A stretch of DNA of 64,000 nucleotides, from positions 407,024 to 471,023 of the forward strand of contig NZ_JACYFS010000002.1 in the NCBI RefSeq assembly GCF_014837145.1. Reading direction: 5' to 3'. The notes beneath the pieces are model-generated. The model had not been told where the DNA came from, did no database searches, and saw nothing but the letters and a program-made list of their open reading frames with translations. This document shows positions 9,868 to 19,900 of the stretch, piece after piece. Position numbers and translations under genes: made by a program. The stretch is from Chryseobacterium caseinilyticum. Its GTDB lineage: Bacteria; Bacteroidota; Bacteroidia; Flavobacteriales; Weeksellaceae. The number at the start of each line of letters is the position of its first letter. Position 1 is the first letter of the stretch.

Positions 9868-10761
9868 ATGTCCAGAGTTGCCAACTTCAATACCATAAAT
9901 GATTATAATCAATTTAATAATAACGAAACCCTGCATCCGTTGGTTAGTGTAGTTGATTTGTCTAAATCTGATCCAAGGGCCGCGCATAAAATGACTTTCA
10001 ATGTTTACTGTGTGGTGCTGAAACAGACCAAATGCGGCGATTTACGATATGGGAATAATACTTATGATTATCAGGACGGAACTTTGGTGTTTTTTGCTCC
10101 CGGACAGGTGGTTGAAGTGTTGAGCGATGAGGTTTACCAGCCCACAGGATTTGCTTTGGCTTTTCATCCGGACCTTCTTCTGAATACGCCATTGGGAAGG
10201 AGAATGCAGGATTTTGGTTTCTTTTCGTATCACACCAGTGAGGCACTGCATCTTTCAGATAAAGAGAAAAAACTGGTAATGGAGTGTTTTGAAAAAGTAG
10301 CCTACGAACTGCAGCAATCTATTGACAAACACAGCAAAATGCTGATCACATCCAATATCGAACTCTTCCTGAATTACTGCATCCGGTTTTACGACAGACA
10401 GTTTATTACGAGAGACAACGCCAACAAAGGAATTCTGGAAAAATTTGAAGAGCTGATGAATGACTATTTTTCTTCAGATAAACCTCAGAATATTGGTTTG
10501 CCGTCAGTTTCCTGGTGCGCAGATGAGCTGAATCTTTCTGCGAATTATTTTGGTGATCTGATTAAAAAGGAAACCGGAAAAACAGCGCAGGAATTTATAC
10601 AGACGAAGGTAATTGATGTTGCAAAAGAGAAGATTTTTGATGCTGATAAATCGATCAGTCAGGTCGCTTATGATTTAGGTTTTAAATATCCACAGCATTT
10701 TACAAGGCTTTTTAAGCAGAAAGTAGGGGTGAGCCCTAATGAATACAGGAGTTTGAATTGA
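9868..10761 (+). CDS. AraC-family transcriptional regulator
   Basis: 297 residues. An N-terminal cupin-like sensor (about 20-160, including YQDGTLVFFAPGQVVEV) is followed by a C-terminal AraC DNA-binding domain (about 200-297) with LNLSANYFGDLIKKETGK and the signature VAYDLGFKYPQHFTRLFKQK. It faces away from the aldo/keto reductase operon across a 540-bp gap, an arrangement common for a regulator and its target, so it may control that operon. A terminator hairpin follows. The effector is unknown. Confidence 0.9.
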   Translation: MSRVANFNTINDYNQFNNNETLHPLVSVVDLSKSDPRAAHKMTFNVYCVVLKQTKCGDLRYGNNTYDYQDGTLVFFAPGQVVEVLSDEVYQPTGFALAFHPDLLLNTPLGRRMQDFGFFSYHTSEALHLSDKEKKLVMECFEKVAYELQQSIDKHSKMLITSNIELFLNYCIRFYDRQFITRDNANKGILEKFEELMNDYFSSDKPQNIGLPSVSWCADELNLSANYFGDLIKKETGKTAQEFIQTKVIDVAKEKIFDADKSISQVAYDLGFKYPQHFTRLFKQKVGVSPNEYRSLN

Positions 10762-10848
10762 TCTTAAGTTTAATTTAAATGAAAAGATTAATGAAATTCT
10801 AAAACGCACTTTCTATCCAATTCAACTTATTTAAAAGATCATATTTTG

Positions 10849-10880
10849 AAACCTCTTTCTTTACTGGAAGAGGTTTTTGT
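10849..10880 (+). terminator. Rho-independent terminator
   Basis: AAACCTCTT (10849-10857) pairs with AAGAGGTTT (10868-10876) and is followed by T-rich sequence. It separates the AraC gene from the sigma factor operon. Confidence 0.75.
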
Positions 10881-10988
10881 TTTTGATTAGAATCACAGAT
10901 GATAACTTAAATAAAAATCATTTTTAATCGCTCATCACAGAAAAAGGAAATAAATTCAGTATATTTAGAAAAAGTTTTAAATGTTTCC

Positions 10989-11013
10989 AACCTCATTTCA
11001 ATTTTCTGCATCT
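10989..11013 (+). promoter_or_regulatory. Candidate ECF sigma promoter before the sigma gene
   Basis: AACCT (10989-10993) and TGCATCT (11007-11013), separated by 13 bases, lie 21 bases before the sigma factor ATG. The same two words with an 11-base spacer precede the VWA lipoprotein gene at 21555. This suggests autoregulation by the ECF sigma factor. It is inferred from two sites only. Confidence 0.45.
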
Positions 11014-11034
11014 GTTAAGGTATAAAGCCACACT

Positions 11035-11553
11035 ATGGAACACAAACTACTGATAGAATGCCAGCGGAACGACCGCAACGCCCAGCGGAAGGTCTACGAG
11101 AAAATGGCTGGAAAGCTGTACTCGGTCTGCAAACGTTATCTGAAAAACGATGAAGATATCGAAGAAGTATTGGCCGACACGTTCTACAAAATTTTCACAA
11201 AACTGAATCAACTGCAAAATCATGAAATTTTCGAAGCCTGGGCAAAGAAAATTGCCGTGAATGAGTGTTTACAGAAATTGAGAAGCATGAAAGCGCTTGA
11301 AATTTCTTTAGATGAAGAGTTTGTAGAGTCAAAGGAAGCACCTACAGACAGTATCTCGTTTGAAAAAGATATTCTGAAGCTGTTGAATTTTCTTCCTGAA
11401 GGTTGCAGAGCCATTTTCAATCTTTTTGCGATCGAAGGTTATCCTCACAAAGAAATCGCTACCATGCTTTCCATCAGCGAAGGTACTTCAAAATCTCAAC
11501 TGAATTTTGCGAGAAAAAAACTGCAGGAACTTCTGGTTAATCACAACATTTAA
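11035..11553 (+). CDS. ECF-type RNA polymerase sigma factor
   Basis: 172 residues with sigma region 2 (about 8-70, containing YLKNDEDIEEVLADTFYKIF) and region 4 (about 115-165, helix-turn-helix YPHKEIATMLSISEGTSKSQ), the two-domain layout of extracytoplasmic-function sigma factors. It would direct RNA polymerase to envelope-related promoters. The next gene starts 11 bases later and has an anti-sigma-like N-terminus: a short charged cytoplasmic segment then one membrane helix. That pairing suggests the sigma factor is held by its partner until an envelope signal arrives. Confidence 0.92.
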   Translation: MEHKLLIECQRNDRNAQRKVYEKMAGKLYSVCKRYLKNDEDIEEVLADTFYKIFTKLNQLQNHEIFEAWAKKIAVNECLQKLRSMKALEISLDEEFVESKEAPTDSISFEKDILKLLNFLPEGCRAIFNLFAIEGYPHKEIATMLSISEGTSKSQLNFARKKLQELLVNHNI

Positions 11554-11564
11554 AATTTTTTACA

Positions 11565-14117
11565 ATGGAAAACAATCACGATATAGATAAAAAATTCAAC
11601 GAGGCTTCTCAATCTTCAGAAGAACCGGCAACTTTTCCGGGGTTTGATAAAGTTTGGGCGAAAGTTGAAGAAAAGTTAGATAAAAAAGAGGATAAAAAAC
11701 GGACTGTTCCTGTTTGGTTTCCTTATGGAATCGCGGCGAGCTTGATTATTGGTTTGGGAGCTTTCTATTTTATTGATAGAAATGAAAATTCTCATATTGA
11801 TAAACCTGCAATTGCTACAAATACTGTTGTACCTGAAATACAATCAAACGTAAAGACCACCGACAGCCTGATTAAATCTAATTTAGAAAAAGAATTGAGC
11901 TCGCAGTCAGAAATTCAGAAACCTGAAGTTGTAGCGTACGACGCTGTTTTGCCTCCTCCAATTCCTGTTCTCGACCCTCCTGCATTACCGCGTCATCATT
12001 CTGATCCTGCATATCAAGTGATACCTGAGGCACCTGTTTATGCGAATGTTATAACTGAATCTGAAAGTAAGCCAAAGGATATTAGAGAAGTAATTGTAAC
12101 GGGAGCATTAGGACTTAAGAAAAGACAGGATGTGATTGTCAGTTCTAATGCTATTGTTGATAATTCTTACATCAGTCAAAGTACTAATCCCAATACGTAT
12201 ATTGCATTATCTGGAAAAGCAACGGGAATCACAATCAATTCCTCAGGTAAAAGGAAAATGAGCAAAAGCGATTCGAATAACACTTTAAATCCTCAAGTCA
12301 ATCAAATTGCAGGAAACCAGAAAGGCTATTTCGACAGTACACCTTACAACAATAATGTTTTAAATTCCCTTCGTGGAACTGTAGGTGGTTTAAAAATTAA
12401 TTCCGGATTTAATCAAAATATTACCATTCGGGGAGCAGGAACTTTGTCAGGAGCAAATCAGCCAATATATGTGGTAAATGGTGTAGTACAAACTGGAAAT
12501 ATTTTAGGTAAAATCGATCCCAAAAGTATTGAAAGCGTTCAAATTTTAAAAGACGCTTCTGCAACAGCTCTGTACGGAAGCCGTGCCGCCAATGGAGTGG
12601 TAGTGGTGACCACCAAAAAACTTTCAAGAAAAGAGAGAAAGGCATTTAAAAAACTGCAGAAAGTTCAGGACAGCATCAACAGGGCAAGACAGATTCACCA
12701 ACAGAATTCTGAAGAGTATGATGCTTTTGTAGAAAATCCCTTTGAACTGACAAAAAATCAGTCTGTTTCAACATTTTCAATTGATGTGGATAAGGCTGCG
12801 TATTCCAACATCCGGAGAATGATCAACAATGGTGAAGTTGTGAACAGAAATGCTGTTCGAATCGAGGAAATGATTAATTATTTTAAGTATAATTATCCAC
12901 AGCCAAAAAACAGTCAGCCATTTTCAATCAACACTGAATACAACGATTCACCTTGGAATTCTCAGCATAAATTATTGAAAATAGGTCTTCAAGGTAAAGA
13001 TTTACCGATGGAAAAACTACCGAATTCAAATTTCGTCTTTCTGATTGATGTTTCAGGTTCGATGAATGCTGCGAATAAATTGCCTTTATTAAAATCATCT
13101 TTCAAAGTGCTTCTGGATCAGTTAAGACCGACCGACAAAGTAGGAATTGTAGTGTACGCCGGAAGTGCCGGAATGGTTTTACCACCGACTTCAGCCAAAG
13201 AAAAAAATAAAATCATCGAAGCTTTGGATCAACTCGAAGCAGGTGGAAGTACAGCAGGCGGTGCTGGAATTGAACTGGCGTACAAACTCGCTCAGGAAAA
13301 TTTCATCAAAGGCGGAAACAACCGTGTGATCATCGCAACAGACGGAGATTTCAACGTGGGAACTTCTTCAACAGGCGACCTGCAGACCCTGATTGAGGAA
13401 AAAAGAAAATCCGGCGTCTTTCTGACCTGCTTAGGTTTTGGAATGGGAAATTTTAAAGACAACCGCATGGAAACTTTAGCTAATAAAGGCAACGGAAACT
13501 ACGCTTACATCGATAATCTACAGGAAGACAATAAGTTTCTTGGGAAAGAATTTGCCGGAACTCTATACGCAATTGCGAAAGATGTAAAAATTCAGATCGA
13601 GTTTAATCCGAAATATGTAAAATCCTACCGTCTGATTGGTTATGAAAACCGAAAACTGAAGAATGAAGATTTTTCAAATGATAAAATCGATGCCGGAGAA
13701 CTGGGAAGCGGTCACACGGTAACGGCTTTGTACGAAATTATTCCGGCTGATGTGAAATCTGAATTTTTACCGAAAGAATCTGACTTAAAATATACTAAAA
13801 ACACAAATGATGGAAATTTCAGTGATGAACTGGCAACCGTGAAATTCAGATATAAAAAACCTGATGGCGATACAAGTTCGGAAATTGTACAGATAGTGAA
13901 AAATTCAAATGAAAATCTATCTTCTGCGAGTGATGATTTCAAATTTGCTTCTGCTGTAGCTTGGTTTGGTTTGGTTTTGAGAAATTCAGATTTAATTAAA
14001 AATAAAGATTTGAAGGAGGTTGAAAAGCTGGGAAAAAAGGGCAGAGGAAACGATGAGGATGGCTACAGAGCGGAGTATGTGAGACTCGTGGAAACATACA
14101 GGAATTCAAATAAATAA
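11565..14117 (+). CDS. Anti-sigma-like membrane protein fused to a TonB plug and a YfbK-type VWA domain
   Basis: 850 residues with an unusual domain order. Residues 1-48 are charged and probably cytoplasmic; about 49-71 is one membrane helix (positive residues before it, so N-inside). A low-complexity, proline-containing linker follows. A SusC-type plug spans about 175-350: VIVTGALGLKKRQD, NITIRGAGTL, YVVNGVV and LKDASATALYGSRAANGV. The N-terminal plug portion appears twice (ALSGKATGITINSSG and SLRGTVGGLKINSG). The C-terminal half is a VWA domain with MIDAS motif DVSGS at 495-499 and the YfbK-type tail. No beta-barrel is attached. It probably regulates the upstream sigma factor and contacts an outer-membrane barrel; function unproven. 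Confidence 0.85.
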   Translation: MENNHDIDKKFNEASQSSEEPATFPGFDKVWAKVEEKLDKKEDKKRTVPVWFPYGIAASLIIGLGAFYFIDRNENSHIDKPAIATNTVVPEIQSNVKTTDSLIKSNLEKELSSQSEIQKPEVVAYDAVLPPPIPVLDPPALPRHHSDPAYQVIPEAPVYANVITESESKPKDIREVIVTGALGLKKRQDVIVSSNAIVDNSYISQSTNPNTYIALSGKATGITINSSGKRKMSKSDSNNTLNPQVNQIAGNQKGYFDSTPYNNNVLNSLRGTVGGLKINSGFNQNITIRGAGTLSGANQPIYVVNGVVQTGNILGKIDPKSIESVQILKDASATALYGSRAANGVVVVTTKKLSRKERKAFKKLQKVQDSINRARQIHQQNSEEYDAFVENPFELTKNQSVSTFSIDVDKAAYSNIRRMINNGEVVNRNAVRIEEMINYFKYNYPQPKNSQPFSINTEYNDSPWNSQHKLLKIGLQGKDLPMEKLPNSNFVFLIDVSGSMNAANKLPLLKSSFKVLLDQLRPTDKVGIVVYAGSAGMVLPPTSAKEKNKIIEALDQLEAGGSTAGGAGIELAYKLAQENFIKGGNNRVIIATDGDFNVGTSSTGDLQTLIEEKRKSGVFLTCLGFGMGNFKDNRMETLANKGNGNYAYIDNLQEDNKFLGKEFAGTLYAIAKDVKIQIEFNPKYVKSYRLIGYENRKLKNEDFSNDKIDAGELGSGHTVTALYEIIPADVKSEFLPKESDLKYTKNTNDGNFSDELATVKFRYKKPDGDTSSEIVQIVKNSNENLSSASDDFKFASAVAWFGLVLRNSDLIKNKDLKEVEKLGKKGRGNDEDGYRAEYVRLVETYRNSNK

Positions 14118-14130
14118 ATTGAAGCATAAA

Positions 14131-14161
14131 AAAGAAATTTCTTCGGAGATTTCTTTTTTTT
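14131..14161 (+). terminator. UUCG-tetraloop terminator or attenuator
   Basis: AAAGAAATTTC (14131-14141), loop TTCG, GAGATTTCTTT (14146-14156), then T run: an 11-bp stem with one G-T pair closed by the extra-stable C(UUCG)G loop. It sits between the VWA fusion gene and the barrel gene and may separate two transcripts or reduce read-through. Confidence 0.7.
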
Positions 14162-14187
14162 CTCTATTTTTAGACATATTATTCGTG

Positions 14188-16953
14188 ATGAAAAAAATCT
14201 ATCTGTTTCTGCCTTTATTTGCAGCTCAGCTGATGTTTGCTCAGAATTCACAGCAGTATTATTCCGGAATATTTTTAGATAAAGACAAAAAACCAAAAGC
14301 CTTTATTAAAGTTTTTAATAAAAATACAGGCATTTATGAGGAAACTGATGAAGAGGGTTTTGCCATTATTCAGGCGCAGAAGTACGATACTCTTGTCTGG
14401 AACAACGGTAAAAATATTCAGGTTGTGTATGGAGTTCAGGAATTAAAATATATTCTCGAAAACCGTATTCCGAAGAAATCTGTGTCAGCCATCAGATCAA
14501 AAGATTATGACAGCCTTATTGTAAAACCCAGGTCAGATGAATACAGCATTTCAAAGCCGGATTATTATCTTTCAAAAAACTCAGATTCTTATTTTGTTAA
14601 AATCCGAAAACTGAAGCAGAAGAATGGCGATACTTTAAAAATAAAAAAGCAGGAGCAGAACAAACTGATTATCAACGGAAGTTTCAATACTTCATTTGAG
14701 GTCAGAAACCGAAATGCAATTCCACAAACCCAGAACAGATACGTGCAGGGAAGATCTCAGAGCGGAAATCTTATCTGGCGCGGTCCCGAGACCAACGAAA
14801 TTTTCAGTTATGGCCCGGATATTTCAACATTAGCCTACAATTTTCAGCCCTACGATTACGATATTAATGGTCAGCTGGTTCCGCTTTTGTCAGGAATGCC
14901 TTCTGCAAAACCGTATAACAATTCACTTTTCTCAACCACCGTAGGCTTTCACAATCAGCTGCAGATTAATGCTTTCATAAAATCAGAAGATTACAATGAA
15001 AAGGTTCGGTTCTCAATGGACTTTGGACAGCATAAAAATCAAACCTATTTTATCAGTCAGTACGACATCAACAATACTTTTAAAGCAAAAGTGAATGCAA
15101 ATGTTTTGAAATTTAAAGTTCAGGCATTATTTGATTTTGATGAAACAAAGGCGACGAATACAAACAGAATTGCGCTTTTCAACCGTGCCTATCAGGAATC
15201 TCTGCTCACGCCAATTTCGTTTTCCAATAATCAGGGAAGCTTTCTTGCCAATGGCCAGCAAAGAACTTACAGTCAGTTGGGTGATAATCCGGAATTTCTT
15301 TTTGTTCAGAATAATAAATATAATTTTCTTTCAAATCAGAGAAAGTACAGTTTCAATCTCTCAAGAAGGTGGGACGATTTTACATTTGAAATCAATCAAT
15401 CCTACGAAAATATTTTTTTTAGAAATATAGATATTTATAAATCATCTACAAATGGTTTTCCAAACGGATTGATCAACGAAAGACAACAGAATAACGGTTT
15501 GTATAATGCGAGTATTTTGGTAGGATATACTTTAGATCCAAACGATTTTACACACGTTTTCAGATTCAATTCTATTTTTAATGACAGGCAGACAGATATT
15601 TCACATCATTTACAAAATTTAAAGTACAACTATCAACGCACTTCTCAGGACTACATTTTCAATTACGATCTGCAGTATAATGATTCCGGCTTTGTTGCCG
15701 GTCTCAATCTCGGAAACTCATTCTACATTTCAAATACCTCTAAAAATAATAAATATTGGCTTCCAAAAGCATCGGCATTCATCGATTTCAAAGATGTTTT
15801 CGCTTGGAGTGGCACTAATCTCAAAATTCTCGGTGCATACACTCAGATGAGTTCAGAGCCAGATATTACCCGTTCGTTTTCCTCTTATGCAACTACTTTA
15901 GTGACTGCACAAAACAGCTTTCAATATTTACCTTTGCAAGAAGCAGAGTCATTCAAAAACCTGTCTACAATAGATTTTGCAGAATCTAAAGTTGGCTTTA
16001 GTTTTAATTATCGGCAAAAAGTATCCTTCGGGGTAGATTATTTTCAAAAAAAGATTATTAATGATATCTTTCCTGTTTTTGACAACAGCAAAATTTCACT
16101 CAAAAATCTCGCAGACCATACATACAAAGGCTTAGAGCTGAATGCATCTTACAGAAATTTAAGGATAGGGCAGAATTTCATGTTTTCTAACAAGGCTTCA
16201 TTTTACAAATATCGGGATGTAGTTGATAAGGTTGTATCTGGATACAATAATCTTGCTTTGTCAGGTTTTCAGGATGTTTACAAAACTTTGTCCGAAGATC
16301 AGGTTTTGGGTGCTGTTGTCGGAAATTATTATGAAACGAATAATGCCGGACAAACCATTATCGATGATTTCGGATTTCCGGTAGCATCAAACAGTAAAAA
16401 AATAATTGCAGATCCTACGCCGGATTTTGTGATGAAATTTACCCATACTTTCAACTATAAAATGTTTACCCTCGACGTCAACTGGGAATGGAAAAAAGGC
16501 GGACAACTGTGGAACGGAACTCAGGCGGTGCTCGACTATTACGGGCGTTCCAAGACCTCGGGCGATGACAGAAATCTAAAAAATTATGTTTTTTCAGGAG
16601 TTCACGCAAATGGAAATGTTAATCAAATTCCCGTTGATTTCTACGATCCAAATCTGTCCGTTTTTGAAAACCGCTGGACGCGCTACGGCTTTACAGGCGT
16701 TGCAGAAAGTTATGTGCAGAATGCCGATTATGTGAGAATCAATTCAGTTTCGCTGGGAGCAAAATTTGATGTCGGGAATTTCAGACGAAGTCTGGGAGTT
16801 TCTCTTTTTGTGAATAACATAATGCTTTGGCAGGCCAATTCCGGTGCGGATCCGAGTCAGAATTTCTACGATCTCGACAGCGGTCGCGGACTGGATTTCT
16901 TTAATCTTCCGTCTTACAAAAGTTTCGGATGTATGGTTTCATTTCAATTTTAA
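14188..16953 (+). CDS. SusC-like outer-membrane barrel lacking a plug domain
   Basis: Read from the ATG at 14188 (921 residues), which gives a proper signal peptide MKKIYLFLPLFAAQLMFAQ; an upstream in-frame TTG at 14119 would add 23 residues made of the terminator hairpin and is rejected. A carboxypeptidase-D-like domain (about 25-90) and a linker are followed from about 165 by a long beta-barrel of the SusC family (NRNAIPQTQNRYVQG and C-terminal SYKSFGCMVSFQF, ending in F). The plug words IRG, VDG and ATALYGSRAANGV are absent. Barrels normally carry their own plug, while here plugs sit on both neighbours. It ends 3 bases before the macroglobulin gene, so the two are co-translated. Confidence 0.78.
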   Translation: MKKIYLFLPLFAAQLMFAQNSQQYYSGIFLDKDKKPKAFIKVFNKNTGIYEETDEEGFAIIQAQKYDTLVWNNGKNIQVVYGVQELKYILENRIPKKSVSAIRSKDYDSLIVKPRSDEYSISKPDYYLSKNSDSYFVKIRKLKQKNGDTLKIKKQEQNKLIINGSFNTSFEVRNRNAIPQTQNRYVQGRSQSGNLIWRGPETNEIFSYGPDISTLAYNFQPYDYDINGQLVPLLSGMPSAKPYNNSLFSTTVGFHNQLQINAFIKSEDYNEKVRFSMDFGQHKNQTYFISQYDINNTFKAKVNANVLKFKVQALFDFDETKATNTNRIALFNRAYQESLLTPISFSNNQGSFLANGQQRTYSQLGDNPEFLFVQNNKYNFLSNQRKYSFNLSRRWDDFTFEINQSYENIFFRNIDIYKSSTNGFPNGLINERQQNNGLYNASILVGYTLDPNDFTHVFRFNSIFNDRQTDISHHLQNLKYNYQRTSQDYIFNYDLQYNDSGFVAGLNLGNSFYISNTSKNNKYWLPKASAFIDFKDVFAWSGTNLKILGAYTQMSSEPDITRSFSSYATTLVTAQNSFQYLPLQEAESFKNLSTIDFAESKVGFSFNYRQKVSFGVDYFQKKIINDIFPVFDNSKISLKNLADHTYKGLELNASYRNLRIGQNFMFSNKASFYKYRDVVDKVVSGYNNLALSGFQDVYKTLSEDQVLGAVVGNYYETNNAGQTIIDDFGFPVASNSKKIIADPTPDFVMKFTHTFNYKMFTLDVNWEWKKGGQLWNGTQAVLDYYGRSKTSGDDRNLKNYVFSGVHANGNVNQIPVDFYDPNLSVFENRWTRYGFTGVAESYVQNADYVRINSVSLGAKFDVGNFRRSLGVSLFVNNIMLWQANSGADPSQNFYDLDSGRGLDFFNLPSYKSFGCMVSFQF

Positions 16954-16956
16954 ATT

Positions 16957-19900
16957 ATGAAAAGCAGATTTACACTTTATATATCGCTTCTGATCTTCAT
17001 TTTAATGAGCTTCAGTTTAAAAGCCCAGCAGAAATTCAGCGATTTCAAAAAAGAAAAAACGTACATCCAGACCAATCATGTTTTTTACAAACCTGGTGAG
17101 GAAATGTATTTTAAAATTTATGTCGTTCAGGCAGAAAATCAGCTTCCTGCAGATCAGTCGAAGGTGGTGAATTTTGAATTGTTGGATCCCAGCGGAACCG
17201 TTGTCAAAAAAGACAAATACGCAATAACAAACGGTCACGCGGAAGGATATTTTTATTTTGGAAATGATATGAAAGGCGGCATCTACAAACTCAGAGCTTT
17301 TACCGATTGGATGCAGAATGAAACTGGAAAAAATGTATTTGAAAAAGAAATTACACTCCAGAAAATTGTCTCGCCAAGAATTTTAATAAAACTTGATTTT
17401 CCTAAAAAAGGCTATGGTGCAGGCGATGAGGTTTTAGCAGATTTCTCAATGCGAAGTCTAAGCAATCTTCCAATTCCTTTTTATGAAGCCAATTTTACGG
17501 TAATGCATCAGGGTGAAAAAATAAATGAAGGGACTTTTATTACTGATAAAGAAGGAAAATATTTGCTGAAATTTAAGCTTCCGGCAGTTTTAAAATCTTC
17601 TGATGCTCTGTTAAATATTAAGATCGATTTTGATGGTTTCACAGAATCAATTTCAAGAAATATTCCTATTGTTTTGAATAATCTTGATTTGAAATTTATG
17701 CCTGAAGGCGGAACTTTCATTAATGGAATTGAACAGAATATCGCATTCAAAGTTTTAGATGAATTTGAAAAACCTGTAGATGCAGTTTTGGGAATTTATA
17801 ATCAGAATCACCAGAAACTGACAGAAGTTTCAGCCTATAATTTTGGAATGGGAAGTTTTTATTTAAATCCAAAAAATGATGAAACGTATTATGCAAAGGT
17901 TTTAAAACCGGAAAATATCAATCAAATTTATCCATTACCGACAGCGAAAAATGATGGAATTGTTTTAAATCTTAAAAAAGAAAATCAGATCATCAGTTTA
18001 AAAATTAATTCAACTTCAGAAAGAAACGTTGTAATATCCGGAAACTTTCGTGAGAAAGAGATTTATTCTAAAAATTTAAGTTTGAAAAAAGGTTTAAATC
18101 AAATTGAAATTTCAGAAAAGGAACTTCCGATTGGAATATGCAGATTTACGGTTTCAGAAAATAATCTTCCGCTTGCCGAAAGAATAGTTTTCGTTAATGA
18201 AAACAGGCAGATGAAGGTGAAAGTTACGCCTGTAAAGAAAAACTATTTGCCGAGAGAAAAAGCTGTTGTCAATATTGAAACGACAGACGAAAATAATCAA
18301 CCTATTCCTGCAAACCTTGCTGTAAGCGTTGTTGATGACAAATTATGGACGTATGCTGACGATAAACAGAATCACATTCAGTCATGGCTTTTATTGGATT
18401 CCGAACTGAAAGGTAAAATTGAAAGACCTCAGTTCTATTTTGATAGAAAAGAAGAAAAAGCAACAAAAAGTTTAGAGCTGGTGATGCTGACGAATGGATA
18501 CAGATATTTTGAAATGATTCCTGAAGTCGAAAAAACCGGCAAGTACAAATACCTACCCGAAAAGAGAAACCCGATTTACGGAATCGTTGAAGATGAGAAT
18601 AAGAAGCCAGTCGCCGCCGAAGTTTATCTATACAGCGGAAATTCTCTGAAAAAACAAATCACCTCAGACAATGGATTGTTTTACTACTCAGACCTTAATG
18701 CCGGAGAGGGAAACAGAGTGATTGCAAAGGCCTTGCAGCCAAAAAAAGAGGTCAAAATCAGACTTCTTTCTTACAAACTTCAGATTAATCCTTTGGAAAA
18801 ACAAAATCTTAAAAATATTGATGTTGAAGATGTTATAAAAGAGGCTGAAATAAAGGAAAAATCTCAAAATATTAATCAGGGAATTGAAAGTTTAATTAAA
18901 AGTAATCCATCAGTCAATTCAAGATCTGATACTTTATCAACTGATAAGTATGTTGGAGAAGTGGTTGTGACGGGGGCGATGAATAGAAAATCAGATTTAA
19001 CCTCCGCTGTAAAGACTATTTACAGTACTGAAATCAGTGATAATAATATAATCTCATCCTTAGCAGGTAAAGTTCCGGGTTTGGAGATTATGCCTACTAA
19101 TAGTGGTTCAGGAACTTATGATATTAAGATAAGAGGATCCAGAACACTTACGGGAGGCACCAGTCCACTTGTAGTTATAGATGGAGTAATTTCTACTTCG
19201 GCTATTCTTAAGCAATTGCCACCAAGTATTATTGAGTCTGTTACCACCTTGCTTGGGTTGCAGGGGTCTGCTTTATTTGGTTCACAAGGTGCAAACGGAG
19301 CAATCATTGTGACTTCGAAAAGTAATAGGAGTGGAAAAATTAGTTTTGACATTAGTCCAAAATCTCATTTTTTCATTCTTCATATTCCATCTGACAGCCT
19401 CACAAATTACGCCTACAGCCGTAATTTTGCCTATCCTGAATACAAAACAACCAGCACAACCTACCGCCACGATTATCGTGAGGCTTTATACTGGAATCCC
19501 ATCTTAGAAACCGACAAAAATGGAAAAGCTCAGATAGAATTTTATCAGTCTGATGCCAATTCAGCGTTCAGAATTATGACTGAAGGAATTTCCGCAAAAG
19601 GTTTGATTGGAAGAGATGAAACCACATATGCTGCACAAAGTCTGATTTCAATCGATGCCAAAATTCCGCAATATCTGACCAGAACAGATCAAATGACAAT
19701 TCCGGTGGTGATTAAAAATAATTCAGCTGAAACAAGAAACTTAAAACTGAATGTCATCGTTCCAAATCATATTAAACTGATGAGAGCTGACAGTTTGATT
19801 ACGTTGAAACCTTTGGAATCGGGAAGACTGTTCGTCACCATGCAGACCGATAAACTCATCAGTTCAAATATTCAGTTTGCTGTAAAATCAGGAGATTTCA

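Noticed and set aside
14119..14187. Extended N-terminus of the barrel protein from a TTG codon
   Set aside because: The extra residues are encoded by a terminator hairpin and would hide the signal peptide that starts at 14188.
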